A stretch of DNA of 64,000 nt from NCBI RefSeq assembly GCF_040183065.1, contig NC_091119.1, positions 63,536,392 through 63,600,391 on the forward strand, read 5' to 3'. The notes below the pieces were generated by a model. The model was given only the letters and a program-made list of their open reading frames with translations. It made no database searches and was not told the DNA's origin. The stretch is from Periplaneta americana (taxonomy: Eukaryota; Arthropoda; Insecta; Blattodea; Blattidae). The position numbers and the translations under genes are program-made. Below, piece by piece: positions 1 to 10,812 of the stretch; position 1 is the first letter of the stretch, and every line of letters starts with the position of its first letter.

Positions 1-2
1 GC

Positions 3-540
3 GCACCTTCGGCAGGAAAAGTTATGGCTACTGTGTTTTTCGATTCAGAAGGATATTTGCTTATGGGTATCATGCCACACGGAACCACCATTAATTCTTA
101 CGCGTATGTGGCAACTCTCAAGAAACTTCAAGCTTGACTGAGTAGTGTTCGACAACATCGTGAGAAGCAGGATGTTCTGCTATTGCACGAAAACGCACAG
201 ACATATGTCAGTCACAAGATCACAGACCAGATCAGAAAATTCGGATAGACAACACTGAAACAATCGCCTTACAGTCCTAAACTGGCACCGTGCGATTACC
301 ATCTCTCTCGTAAACTGAAGGATCCCTTCGTGGAATGAGGTTAGAAGATGACTCCCTTGTGCACGCTGCTAAAGAGTGGCTCAGACGTGTTGGTCCAGAC
401 TTTTACCGTGCTGGTCTACAGGCCCTCGTTCCTAGGTTACGTAAGGCAGTTGAAAGGGACGGGGATTATGTGGAAAAGTGACATTTTGTTCCTAAAGGAT
501 GTATCTACATTCTGTGAAAATAGCAAAGCTGTAGGATAAA
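3..540 (+). mobile_element. mariner transposase, C-terminal remnant
   Basis: Translated pieces match the catalytic and C-terminal parts of mariner (DD34D) transposases: FFDSEGYLL around the second catalytic Asp, LLHENAQTYVSHK in place of the usual LLHDNARPH, LAPCDYHL around the third Asp, and the family ending GDYVEK followed by a stop at 479-481. The reading frame is broken by a TGA near 135, a TAG near 246 and a frame change near 335-345, so it is dead. The N-terminal half lies outside the window. No terminal repeat could be placed at the right end. Confidence 0.85.
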
Positions 541-1024
541 AATATAATTTTTAAACAAATGTTATGCATTACTTTTGGAGTTACCCTAGTAATATAGGCT
601 ATAGTAAAGTCCGTAATAAAAGTGTTCACCCTTTCAGGGCAAAGAAGATGTCTTTTCAATTTCAATTTTTACTTTGATTTCATTCTTATTATGTGTTGAT
701 ATGTATTTCTATGTTTTCTTGCTATGAATATTAGACGGAATTACTATGTTTGAAGTCTTGTAACAATAAATGAGAATTTCATTTGGTTTTAATGAATTTT
801 TCCACAATTCTTCTACCTCTCACGAAATTATCAATGTAATATCACGAAATTACCAAGGTTATCACGAAATAACCAACCTTTTAGCTTAAGTTTTAAAATT
901 GGTTTTTGGCACTTGTTCAAGAACGTGTCCAATCTTCTATGTGTCCAGATTTGTACAGCCTGTTTCTCTCTATTTTCTCTCCTTGTTTCTCTTTTCTTCC
1001 TTCCGATTCTCTTTGCCCTCATTT

Positions 1025-1059
<35 letters not shown>

Positions 1060-1160
1060 TCCCCTTTTCCTCCCCGTAATGAGAGCCTTGTTTTCTACAT
1101 TTGTACCAGATACAGTAATAATTATAACGTTATTGCGGGAATAAGCCTGTTTTACACATA
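541..1160. other. non-coding, with a CT-rich tract
   Basis: No gene is recognised. A pyrimidine-rich stretch at about 960-1075 contains a pure (CT)n run at 1024-1050. At 820-890 a phrase built on 'tatcacgaaat' repeats three times at about 20-25 bp spacing. Neither has an assigned role. Confidence 0.5.
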
Positions 1161-1373
1161 AGGAATGCGCGGTTTGCCCAGTAGCAGGCCGCAGCGCGCG
1201 CGTGTTTGCGTGGTGGGGCGGCCTGAGAGACTTGTCGTCGCGGCATTGTCGTTCGTTGTGCGGCGACGCAGCGATGTGCTTCTCCATGCTGCTGCACAGG
1301 CGACTCGGCGCGAGTCCCGTGCCCATGGAGGTGCTGCCCGCAGACGGCGGCGTAACTCTGTGCCCTGTTTCAG

Positions 1374-1592
1374 CCGACGACGCCAACCGGTCCACGTACT
1401 ACCAGCGCACCCGTCAACAACAATCGCGGCCAACTAACATCGTACCCGCACTTAATGGCCATGGAGACCCCTCGTGTAGCATAAAAAATATCACTCCGAC
1501 GCCGAGCACGCCCACCGTGGCCAGCGTGGCCGCACGTCAGCAACAGATCCAGCAGCAGCAGCAACAACAGCAGGCTGCCATGGCGGCGCAAG
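1374..1592 (+). CDS. Klp10A: kinesin-13 exon, N-terminal linker with Gln run
   Basis: The exon encodes NIVPALNGHGDPSCSIKNIT, a Ser/Thr/Pro stretch, an eight-Gln run and AAMAAQ. It ends at a clear donor (GT at 1593-1594) in phase 1, which fits the next exon. The start is my choice: 'gccctgtttcag' at 1362-1373 is a good acceptor, although the frame is open upstream to an ATG at 1202. Before position 1437 a different frame (SAPVNNNRG) looks more like a kinesin linker, so a small frameshift may lie near 1430. The surroundings at 1160-1450 are unusually CpG-rich for this window. Confidence 0.7.
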
Positions 1593-1999
1593 GTATTTAC
1601 GAAGCCTGCTGGCATATTCTTGGCCATACGATTCACATTCATGGCATAATAACTCTGTAGTGGTCGGGAAAAATGGCACAAGTCATAAATGTTAATTTTA
1701 CAGAAGGAAAAAACTGTCTTCACACTGGTTTATGTCGATTTGATTTTCTCCTGTATGAATTATTCTAATGGGAGAAATACTTATGTCTCTTTTCCCAAGA
1801 GGGCAGATGTTCCGTAAGTTGTCAATAAATTAATAAACAAATTTTGTGGAAACTGACTTATCCCACTTTTCCCAAGCATTGCAGAATTATAGGAAAGAGA
1901 AACGAAAATCTCTACAACTAGTTTAGCAGTTTTGTCAAGTGTGCCAAACAGCTTTAAATAAAAGGCTATCAATGTATCTTTAAAGTAACAATTATATTA
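1593..1999. other. intron sequence, nothing recognised
   Basis: The start of the intron after the Gln-rich exon. It is AT-rich with no coding or repeat signature that I recognise. Confidence 0.5.
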
Positions 2000-2714
2000 C
2001 AGTAGAGCCTCGATAATTCAAACTAAGTGATGGGGAAGGGAGTTTGGATTATCAATTCATTCGAATTGTCAAACATAATGGAATTACTCTACCTGAACTC
2101 AAACTTTGTACAGTATTATCAATATAATAATGAAGAAATCAATCCTGGAAAATCAAACAAACAGTTAAAACATACACTACAGTAGAAAAAAAATAATACT
2201 ACACCCACATCCCTTCCTTATAACAATTGGATGCTTAGTCCCACTACTCCAAGTAGTGTTAACGCGATTTCTCGGTTTCTGCCCTTTCCTTTGTTGTATG
2301 TACAGTGCAGTAACTGATTTGAGAGCCTTGTTCACTCCAGAGCCACGATAGACTGGTAACTAAGAATTTCGTGGTTCGAATCCTGCCTGGGAAGGAAACT
2401 TTTTTTTTTGTTCCTTATTCAAATTTATTCCCAATACTTTTCGATTGCAGCCATATTTTACTACTTAATTAACTTATTATTCCCAGAACATGAATTTTAC
2501 CAGCTCATGTTTTAATGGCTTTCGAAATGGGCCATGTCAGCAGTCGAAACTACAACAATTTCAATAGATGACTCGCTATCTTGTGAATGCGGGTGTGGCA
2601 TGTGCAGTGGCTCATTTCGGGGACTTTGATTATTCCATCGGTCTGTTTTTTTTTTGCCACTATTTTGATAGTGCATTCAGGTAATTGGACATTTGAGTTG
2701 TCGAGGTTCTACTG
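2000..2714. mobile_element. pogo/Tigger-type MITE
   Basis: The ends are inverted repeats. The left end reads CAGTAGAGCCTCGATAATTC; the right end, reverse-complemented, reads CAGTAGAACCTCGACAACTC. A TA dinucleotide flanks each side (1998-1999 and 2715-2716). CAGT-type ends with a TA target duplication are typical of pogo/Tigger elements. At 715 bp with no transposase it is non-autonomous. A tRNA-like segment at about 2325-2410 may be a nested SINE. Confidence 0.8.
2322..2412 (+). repeat. tRNA-like SINE head (degenerate)
   Basis: Contains a B-box-like GGTTCGAATCC at 2370-2380 with a plausible tRNA-like segment upstream, followed by a T run. It sits inside the pogo-type MITE. The A box is poor, so I treat it as an old SINE rather than a tRNA gene. 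Confidence 0.45.
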
Positions 2715-3001
2715 TATGTTTGTTGACTATGATCTGTTGTTATATTATTTTCAAACGAGTTGATCTGCGACTAGTTGGTAAACACGCCTCTTTTCAGGGC
2801 CATATATATGTCTATGTTAGGAAAAAGAACAGCTGCCAGGGCGACATGTTCCAGACATTAAATTTCGTTGTTTAAAAAAAAGAGTAGATAGTACAAATGG
2901 TCAAATACATACTCTGTTTGTAGTGAATGATACTTAAGAATTGAATTTGTATTCATGATCAAAAATGGAGAGAGAGAGAGCAAGAGAGATTTTTTTTTCC
3001 T

Positions 3002-3222
3002 TGGATTAAAATATTTACTTGGACAGGACATGTAGCAAGTATGGGTCAGTCCAGAAATGCATATGAAGTGTTAGTTGGAAGAATATTAAAATGGATTTGA
3101 GGGAGGTGGGATATGATGCTAAGGACTGGATTAATCATGCTCAGGATAGGGACCGATGGCAGTCTTATGTGAGGGCAGCAGTGAACCTCCAGGTTCTCTA
3201 AAAGCAATTTGTAAGTAAATAA
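3002..3222 (+). mobile_element. RTE-like LINE, 3' tail fragment
   Basis: Plus-strand translation gives WTGHVASMGQSRNAYEVLVG and, in the next frame, KMDLREVGYDAKDWINHAQD followed by a Leu-stop ending. This is the same C-terminus found on the minus strand at 9834-10812 and 37811-37954. It ends in the family's AAGT-type simple tail. Only the last 220 bp remain. Confidence 0.75.
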
Positions 3223-4185
3223 TTTTATTCTAGATACGCTTAATCTATTATATAAGCTCTTATTCTTTCCTTACTCATCTTTAGTTACTATCAACAATAT
3301 GAGAAAACATGAGAGAGATCTCTCAAATGCTGTTTCACAGCAAATTGTCAAGTTTCTCAGTGTGAAAAGAACAAGTGGTGCTGAAATTTATGGAAGGCTT
3401 CTAAAGTAATTTAAAGATGAGGGGGCTATAGTTTATAACATACCACATGCCTTGCAACTTCATCAATAAACAAACTACTCGTTTATAAAGTTATAATCCT
3501 CCATCAATTACAACGTCCGTCCTCACTGTCCAAAAACCACACAAAATATCATTACTAAATTTAAACTTAGCCTGGATTTATCTCCATTTGACATCTGTTT
3601 GAACTATTGAAAAAGAGCTTAGAAGCAAAATGTTAATTATAAATGATTTAATGATGCAAGAAGTGAAGAAATGGCTTACATAATCAACCATTCAAGAAGG
3701 AATAAATAAGTTACCTCATCATTGGCAGAAGTGTCAAAAAATAATCAGGATTTAAAATGTTATATAATGTTCACAAATACAATGCAGAATAAATTTTGAA
3801 CCCCCTAATATTTTGTGTGTGTGCATGTGTTTTTCCCCTTCCCTTTTTCTTGTCCCCTCCAATTGCTAAATTTATTTGAAGAGAACATGTATGCTTTGGA
3901 ACTACTTTAGTGTCAACCAACTTCACATTTTCAATTCTCAAGTGCTTAAAATGGTAAATTGACTACAATTCTTTCTTCTCTGTACAACTATTGGTCAATC
4001 TGTGTACTGCACATTAAAAATTAAATTATTATATATTTTATTATAACAGAAGATAAAGTTGGGAGAGCTCACTCATTTTCTTAAGGTAATTCCTGAAAAT
4101 GCGAGTTGTCAGCTGTGTGAAGGTTTCATATTCAAGTAATAAATGTCTGAACTCATTTTAGTTTTTGACCAGGTTTGCTCTTATT
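3223..4185. other. intron, nothing recognised
   Basis: AT-rich intronic DNA without a convincing coding, RNA or repeat signature. Confidence 0.5.
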
Positions 4186-4189
4186 AGGT

Positions 4190-4440
4190 TCTTGCAGAGT
4201 ATCTGCATTCTTCTTCAGTACTGTATGTTCATTAATCATGCTTTCCCTAACAACCTGCCTGACAATGTATAAGATGAATCAAATAGTCTTAAGTTCTGTA
4301 TTTTTTTCTCGATTTCTTCCTTAGCCAATCTATTGACCATTTCATTGTCCTGAACTCCTTCACGTCTGGGCACACATGTCAGCTTGGGTGGAAAGTGATC
4401 ACAGAGACTAGATAGTCCATGACCTGGAAAATGGATTAAA
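4190..4440 (-). mobile_element. LINE RNase H fragment (antisense)
   Basis: The minus strand encodes LTCVPRREGVQDNEMVNRLA, which resembles the WVPGHSGIxGNExADxLA motif of LINE-encoded RNase H domains. The fragment stops only about 20 bp before the 3' splice site of the next kinesin exon, leaving a short pyrimidine tract. Confidence 0.6.
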
Positions 4441-4458
4441 AACATTTTTCTTCCACAG

Positions 4459-4624
4459 GAGGTGCAGGAAGGGGGCTGCGCAGTAATGTCGTGAAAGAGG
4501 TGGAGCGACTGAAGAAAAACAGGGAGGAGAGGAGCCAGAGAAAGGCAGACCTCAAAGAAGAGAAGGACGTTCTCATGAGCATGGACCCTGGCAACCCTAA
4601 CTGGGAATTCCTCGCTATGATCAG
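4459..4624 (+). CDS. Klp10A: kinesin-13 exon, neck region
   Basis: The acceptor 'ttccacag' ends at 4458 and the donor GT is at 4625-4626. Entered in phase 1 it reads GAGRGLRSNVVKEVERLKKN, continues with a charged stretch, and ends DPGNPNWEFLAMI with two bases of an Arg codon. This is the class-specific basic, helical neck that precedes the kinesin-13 motor and helps it bind tubulin. The reading frame is intact and the sequence is close to other insect Klp10A proteins as I remember them. Confidence 0.92.
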
Positions 4625-4857
4625 GTGGGATGACTCTGTGAGCTGAAGAGAGTTTTTATGAGGAGGACGGACCTTTATTAACAGCATTTTCTATTAGGCT
4701 ACAGTAATTTGTAAGGTAATTGTATTAAAAAAGCATGCAGTATTGCAAATTAATACCAGTACTACATGTTTTTTAATACAGTATATTATAACAATGTAAT
4801 TTTCTTTAAATAACATAATGGGTGTTTTAATTGATGGCTTAGACTCTTTGTAATGAC

Positions 4858-7437
4858 CAGACATCGGATTCTAGGGCAAATGCCTATTTTGTTTCTCTAG
4901 GAGAAAAGTAAAAATAATTATTAATATTTGTGTTTCATGGAAATTGAAAGGTATTCAAAGAGTTTTATAGTGCCCTAAAATGCCCTAAAACGGTTATTAG
5001 AGCCTAATTTGTTAATATTCGCCTAAAAATGCCTAACTCACTGTAAAGTTTTGCATTTTACTCTTACTTTTTATAATTTATACATGCATTCACTGCGAAA
5101 TTTAAGGCATTTAAAAAGTGGAAAGTTTGCTTCACACCGGCCATGAAACCATTGATAAAGGAAACAAAATGTTTTGAATCTCACGACACTCGCAATAAAT
5201 TTCACCGAATTTAACATGTTTGGAGGCATAAATGCCGACAAAGAACCAACCTTAGTTTTGAAGCAGGCAACAATCACAACATGTGCTGCTACCGATTCAG
5301 AGATATACTATACTATAAAAATGACTGTTTTCGGTCTGAAACCGATTAGCTGTACTGCCCTTCAGAGTGTCATAAAATCACAATTTTTGGAGAAAGAGTG
5401 TTTTTGAAATATTTATGAAAAGTCGTAAAACTGCGAATTAGTACGGTAAACCGTTACAAAATATTTAAAAGAATGGCCCTCCTAGTGTTAACACTACCAG
5501 GAAATGCAACAATAAGTGGAACTTTGTATTTTTGTCCAATTGAATCTCAATAACAACAGTTCATTTGAATGCTCGTTAACAGTTGCTCTTTCCCTCACCT
5601 TATTTGTGTTGAGAAGTTTTGAGCCGTAGGATGTTGTCCTGTGAAGTTTAACGCGATAATGCCGATTGTTCGAACCCACTAACTTTGTGATAGAAATACG
5701 GCAATACAACAATTAGGATTTTATTTTAATTCAGTTTACTTTACATTTTTAGATTTCGCAAGAAAAGAAGTGCCACCTAAAGCAGCATGTGCAAGGAGTG
5801 GCTCATAAGGCTAAAGCTCAGCAGAAAAATCAACTGCAACAAACTTTACTAACACAGCCTACTTCATCCAATCTCAGCAGCAATTTCTATGCTGATTTAA
5901 CCAGAGCGTTTGTTGCTGCTAGCATTCCCTGGAATGCAATTGAAAATCCGGTTTTAAGACAGTTTTTACAAAAATACTGCAAACAAAATATCCCATCTGA
6001 GTCGACCCTAAGAAAAAATTACTTAGACAGAATATACAATGAAACTTTAGCTTCCATTCGGGAGGATATAGGTGATTCTTACATATGGGTCTCTGTGGAT
6101 GAAACCTCAGATCCTATGAATAGGTATATAGCAAATATGGTAGTAGGAAAACTTAGTCCTGATGGACCTTCGATTCCACACCTCGTATGTGTTAAGGAAC
6201 TTTCGAAAGTGAATAGCCAAGCCATTGCTTATTTTGTAAATAAAGGCCTACAGTCTTTATACTCAGGTAATATAGACGAATTCTAAAGTTCTGTTGTTTT
6301 GTACTGATGCTGCCTCATACATGGTTGCTGCAGCTCCACTTCTTAAAACATTTTATCCTAACCTCACGCATGTAACCTGTCTAGCACATGGCCTTCACAG
6401 GGTTTCTGAAACAATCCGGAATGAATTTCCTCTTGTCAATTCGTTTATTTCTAGCACAAAAAAATGTTTTTGTAAAGCCCCATCCAGGATTTCAATATTC
6501 AGAGAGAACTTTCCAGATATCCCACTCCCACCTCAGCCGGTTGTTACACGATGGGGAACCTGGATTCAGTCAGTGGTGTATTATTCTAAGTATTTTAAAG
6601 AAGTGGTCACAGTTATTGATAAATTACCTGAAACTGATAGTGCAGCGTGTGTGAAAGCAGTGAAAGATTGTCTGAATGACTCACGAGTGAAAAACGATAT
6701 TGCCTACATAACATCAAACTTTTCTTTCATACCTGCAAGCATTGAACAATTAGAACGTGAAAAACAATCTCTTTGTAGCCAAATAGTAATAGTAAAGGAA
6801 GCTCAAGTGAACATACATTCAGCTTTGGGCGAAACTGGGAAAAAAGTTAAAAATAAGTGGGACAACGTATTAAATAAGAATGTAGGATTTTCATTGTTGG
6901 AAAAAGTATCAAGAGTGATATCGGGGGAAAGTGTAAATGTTCCAGTAAGTATTGATGTTTCTATTGTACCTAATTTAAAATTTGCGCCTCTGACATCAGT
7001 TTCGGTTGAAAGAAGTTTTTCTGCTTTCAAAATGATTCTCAGTGACAAAAGGCAAAGGTTAACTGTGGAGAATTTAGAAAAAATTCTGGTGGTGTACTGT
7101 GCAGATAATTATAATAAAGTCTGAGCATGGAACTGAATTTCAATAACTTAAAATGAGTAATCTTGATATCAATAATCATTATTTCATTAGTTTCAATATA
7201 TTAAATTTGTGCAGCTCTGTTTATAAATATAATATAGTATTCTTTTTTTATGTTTAAACATACTTTTTTGTGCGTATTTTAGTGTATAACTAAAAATTTC
7301 AGTGAAAGAAATAAGTATGATACCTTGATGTGCCTAAAATGCCTATTTTAATTAAAATAGAGCCTAATTTTACAAATTTTGAGCTTATTTTAGGCGCCTA
7401 AAACTGCAATTTTTAGTGCCTAAAAATCCGATGTCTA
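4858..7437 (+). mobile_element. hAT transposon, full length, with 8-bp target duplication
   Basis: The element is bounded by an exact 8-bp direct repeat GTAATGAC (4850-4857 and 7438-7445). Its ends are short inverted repeats: cAGACATCGGAT on the left and, reverse-complemented, tAGACATCGGAT on the right. Subterminal stretches repeat 'gcctaaaa' phrases. It encodes a hAT transposase of the DUF659/CGGBP1-like type with one obvious frame break. It lies in a kinesin-13 intron on the same strand and, by the matching target repeats, is not very old. Confidence 0.92.
5750..7124 (+). pseudogene. hAT transposase (DUF659 / hAT C-terminal dimerisation)
   Basis: Two open segments in different frames form the transposase: 5789-6286 and 6294-7124. 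The first begins with the end of a BED-type zinc finger (CHLKQHVQGVAHKA, after a likely acceptor near 5750) and carries the DUF659 core (IPWNAIENPVLRQFL; WVSVDETSDPMNRYI with a catalytic-type Asp). The second continues with LFCTDAASYMVAAAPLLKTF and TRWGTWIQSVVYYSKYF and ends in the dimerisation domain (FAPLTSVSVERSFSAFKMIL). The frame change lies near 6280-6290 and is the main visible damage. An upstream exon with the rest of the zinc finger was not found with confidence. Confidence 0.88.
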
Positions 7438-7445
7438 GTAATGAC

Positions 7446-8565
7446 TTATTTCTACTTTTTTTAGTAACTTGACTTAGTAAGCTATAAGTATGTATTATTG
7501 AAATGTTAACTTATTATTAACATGAATCTTATGCATAGGTTCCTTGCCCTATATATTCGTTATAGTCTCTCAGGCTTTGGTTGACAAATTTGAAGTCTTT
7601 AATATATATAGGCCTACTCGTTAAATCACTTTTTTACTCGGCCATACTATAATACGCTCATTACATGTGACATAACTGTATCTTAATGACATACATTACA
7701 GTACTGCTATTCATTATGTTACTACAACTATCGATTTCCAACCAAACATATGCGATATTGATTAATATATCGTACGCACAACATCCTGCAAGCCTTCAGA
7801 GCACTAATACAAAATGGCAGGTGCGAGTTTTGAAAGTGACATTGATCGAATCTCTCAAATAAACATTAACCCAACTTCAAATATTTCACTGGGAACTGTT
7901 CCGCAGATAAATTTTATAAACTGCACAATCAGCAACATGTATTTAAAATAAAATTTGTATTGATTTTAATAATCTAATAGATTGAGTTCATTTCCTGTAT
8001 TCTAATGTGTGTTGCTTTGAGGTTAAAATTTCTATACCAAGCCCTGCAAAAAATCAATAAATATGGCATACACGCCTGCCATCTGTTGCATTACTCGGGA
8101 ACACACTGAAAAGACAATCACACGTGTGCCATCTGTTGCAATAGTCGAGAACACGCTGAAAATACACTCATGTTCACCATTTCATGATCACGAAAGTAAC
8201 AAGGTAAGATATTTGTAAAAGCTCGATACTTTGACATTTAATTATGTTCGAACAAATACAGTCTTACGCATCTTGCTTATGATGATAAGATGCTGATATG
8301 GAAATTTGAAACTCGCTTGAATTGTTTCATAAACATACTCGGGTCTTAATAACTACCATTATAGACCGTTGCATAATATACTACTATGTGCTGACCGCAA
8401 GTTTCCTTTCTTATATTGGTGTTTTAAATTTACTTCTTCCTTTGTCCAGTTTGCAGAATTCATACAGAAGGTATTGTAAGTTAGTGTGGCTGCATATATT
8501 GTTTGTGTGTGTGCCACGTGTTTGCCCGTGCATTGTGTATTTTTTTTTATGCACGCACGTGTTTG
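7446..8565. other. intron with a degenerate 55-bp direct repeat
   Basis: Mostly unrecognised AT-rich DNA. At 8068-8175 a phrase containing 'gccatctgttgca' and 'gaacac(a/g)ctgaaaa' occurs twice with a period of about 55 bp. A 45-codon open frame is listed separately. Confidence 0.5.
7814..7951 (+). CDS. short ORF of unknown nature
   Basis: An uninterrupted 45-codon frame starts MAGASFESDIDRISQINI and ends INFINCTISNMYLK. It is not a kinesin exon and I do not recognise it. The composition is protein-like (no low complexity, ATG in fair context), but it sits alone in a kinesin intron. It could be the C-terminus of a transposon gene or chance. Confidence 0.25.
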   Translation: MAGASFESDIDRISQININPTSNISLGTVPQINFINCTISNMYLK

Positions 8566-8570
8566 TGGGG

Positions 8571-8655
8571 GGGGGAGTGCATTTGCATGTGACAGGCGAT
8601 TTAGAAAATGGGGGGGGAGAGTGCATTTGCATGTGACAGGCGATTTAGAAAATAT
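8571..8655 (+). repeat. tandem duplication, about 44-bp unit, two copies
   Basis: The segment containing GTGCATTTGCATGTGACAGG and 'cgatttagaaaat' occurs twice, the phrase starting at 8577 and 8621, separated by G runs. The second copy ends about ten bases before the 3' splice site of the next kinesin exon, so the normal branch-point region has been duplicated. Confidence 0.85.
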
Positions 8656-8665
8656 CTTGTTGCAG

Positions 8666-8769
8666 GGAGTATCGTAATGGTATTAAGTTTCGACCGCTGC
8701 GTGAGACAGATCCTGTGGAGGACCACCAGATCACAGTCTGCATCAGGAAGAGGCCTCTCAACAAGAAAG
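8666..8769 (+). CDS. Klp10A: kinesin-13 exon, start of motor domain
   Basis: The acceptor 'ttgttgcag' ends at 8665 and the donor GT is at 8770-8771. It completes the Arg codon from the previous exon and reads EYRNGIKFRPLRETDPVEDH then QITVCIRKRPLNKK, leaving one base. ITVCIRKRPLNKK is beta-strand 1 of the kinesin motor, whose RxRP motif contacts the adenine of ATP. The sequence looks intact. Confidence 0.93.
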
Positions 8770-9330
8770 GTGTGTACTGTAATGAAGCTTACCTAATTTA
8801 ATGAAACTACACTGATTTGATAAATTGTCATTAATTCAGCCACATCATACTTGGTATATATTTTGCTCTTAAAGTTCCTGAGCACACAGTTCTTGAATTA
8901 AAACCTATTTCCCTATTAACAAAAACATAATTACACATTCTTCGAGAAATGAGTGTGCATGGTAGAAACCTATATGCATGGACTGGCTATAGCTGTAGCT
9001 ATAAGTTTTAACTATTTGATGTCTTAAACTACCAGTTTGGAAGGGACATATTTCAAATCCTGGTAAAGTCATCTTAACCACAAAGGGGATGTGATACACA
9101 CTTTATGCACTTCTAAGAATAACTGTGTAAATGGTCGAAATTAATGTTTCTAGAGCTACAACCTTGAATTTAATTAGCCACCCATACATTGCATAATTGA
9201 AATTGAAGCCATTCTTCTTCCTTTTCATCTCGGAGAGCTCTTGACAGTTATCACATGTGTGCAGGGTTGCCAGATTCTCTCATCAGGAATCCAGGACAAG
9301 TGATGATACTGCATTCCTATCTTAACATGA
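8770..9330. other. intron, nothing recognised
   Basis: No coding, RNA or repeat signature seen up to the 5' target duplication of the next LINE. Confidence 0.5.
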
Positions 9331-9550
9331 CTACACATATTGAATCTGTGCTTTTTCTTCTATTGTCATTTGATGCTGTTAATATTAGTGAGGAATCTCA
9401 TAGAATCTATTGGAGTTGTTTTGATTCCACCAGTAATGAGTATAAGAGCTTGGTTTTAAACATATTCTATTTCGTTTATGAAAGGTGAAGTAAGTAAAAT
9501 TTCTCCGCAGTATGTCAGCACTGGCTGTACAAACATTTTGTATGTAGTGT

Positions 9551-9592
9551 CATCGCCGGCTGCTATATACATATATATAGCAGCCGGCGATG
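9551..9592. repeat. inserted hairpin H0 (42 bp, 19-bp arms)
   Basis: A perfect palindrome: arm CATCGCCGGCTGCTATATA, a 4-base loop 'cata', and the exact reverse complement. It is flanked on both sides by GTAGTGT (9544-9550 and 9593-9599). The related LINE at 53400-53500 reads straight across this point with one copy of that 7-mer, so the palindrome plus a target duplication was added to the LINE. Confidence 0.85.
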
Positions 9593-9833
9593 GTAGTGTT
9601 CAAAGTAATTCTAGAGCATCCCCATTTCTTTCCTGCTAGTCTTTTTAGAAGGGAGAATCTTTTACGAGCTTTTTCGGAATTAAAGCAGAAAATCAATATC
9701 CCGAATTTAAAAGAAAACTTACAAATTAAACCAAACCCTTTATTAACTCTATTAAATATAGAATATAATCTAAATTTAACAGAAGAAATACGGAAATCAG
9801 AAGTAAACACTGAAATACTGAGACAATTGTCTT

Positions 9834-10812
9834 ACTTACTTACTTATTAGCTTTTAAGGAACCCGGAGGTTCATTGCCACCCTCACATAAGCCCACCATT
9901 GATCCCTATCCTGAGCAAGATTAATCCAGTCTCTACCATCATATCCCACCTCCCTCAAATCCATTTTAATATTACAGTATCTTCCCACCTACGTCTCGGC
10001 CTCCCCAAAGGTCTTTTTCCCTCCGGCCACCCAACAGACACTCTATATGCATTTCTGGATTCGCCGATACATGCTACATGCTACATGGATTTTATGTTCC
10101 TAATTATGTCAGGTGAAGAATGCAATGCGTGCAGTTCTGCGCTGTGTAACTTTCTCCATTCTCCTGCAACTTCATCCCTCTTAGCCCCAAATATTTTCCT
10201 AAGAACCTTATTCTCAAACACCCTTAATCTCTGTTCCTCTCTCAAAGTGAGAGTCCAAGTTTCACAACCATACAGAACAATCGGTAATATAACTGTTTTA
10301 TAAATTCTAACTTTCAGATTTTTTGACAGCAGACTAGATGACAAAAGCTTCTCAACAGAATAATAATACGCATTTCCCATATTTATTCTGTGTTCAATTT
10401 CTTCCTGAGTGTCATTTATATTTGTTACTGTTGCTCCAAGATATTTGAATTTTTCCACCTCTTCGAAGGATAAATCTCTAATTTTTATATTTCCATTTCG
10501 TACAATATTCTGGTCACGAGACATAATCACATACTTAGTCTTTTGGGATTTACTTCCAACCCTATCGCTTTACTTACTTTAAGTAGAATTTCCGTGTTTT
10601 CCCTAATCGTTTGTGGATTTTCTCCTAACATATTCATGTCATCCGCATAGACAAGAAGCTGATGTATCCCGTTCAATTCCAAACCCTTTGTGTTATCCTG
10701 AACTTTCCTAATGGCATATTCTAGAGCAAAGTTAAAAAGTAGAGGTGACAATGCATCTCCTTGCTTTAGCCCGCAGTGAATTGGGAAAGCATCAGATAGA
10801 AACTGGCCTATA
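9834..10812 (-). mobile_element. RTE-like LINE, 5'-truncated, nested in another LINE
   Basis: The minus strand encodes the end of reverse transcriptase: [20 protein letters not shown], the catalytic LLVYADDMN, then FKYLGATVTNINDTQEEIEH and VLYGCETWTLTLREEQRLRV, and finally KMDLREVGYDGRDWINLAQD. Its 3' end carries an (AAGT)n tail, seen as 'acttacttactta' at 9833-9846. The insertion is bounded by an exact 11-bp direct repeat ACAATTGTCTT (9823-9833 and 10813-10823). The host LINE resumes directly afterwards ([14 protein letters not shown]), which shows the order of events. Confidence 0.9.

Noticed and set aside
899-1161. Open frames of about 80 codons over the CT-rich tract.
   Set aside because: Low-complexity Ser/Leu/Phe translations generated by the (CT)n run.
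1152-1433. Arg-rich open frames on the minus strand over the CpG-rich patch.
   Set aside because: Shadow frames of GC-rich sequence opposite the kinesin exon; no conserved motif.
5483-5502. Perfect 14-bp palindrome around 'gtgttaacac'.
   Set aside because: Too short and without flanking direct repeats; expected by chance in this much sequence.
5071-5712. Open frames on both strands in the 5' third of the hAT at 4858-7437.
   Set aside because: No recognisable domain; probably non-coding or too decayed to assign.
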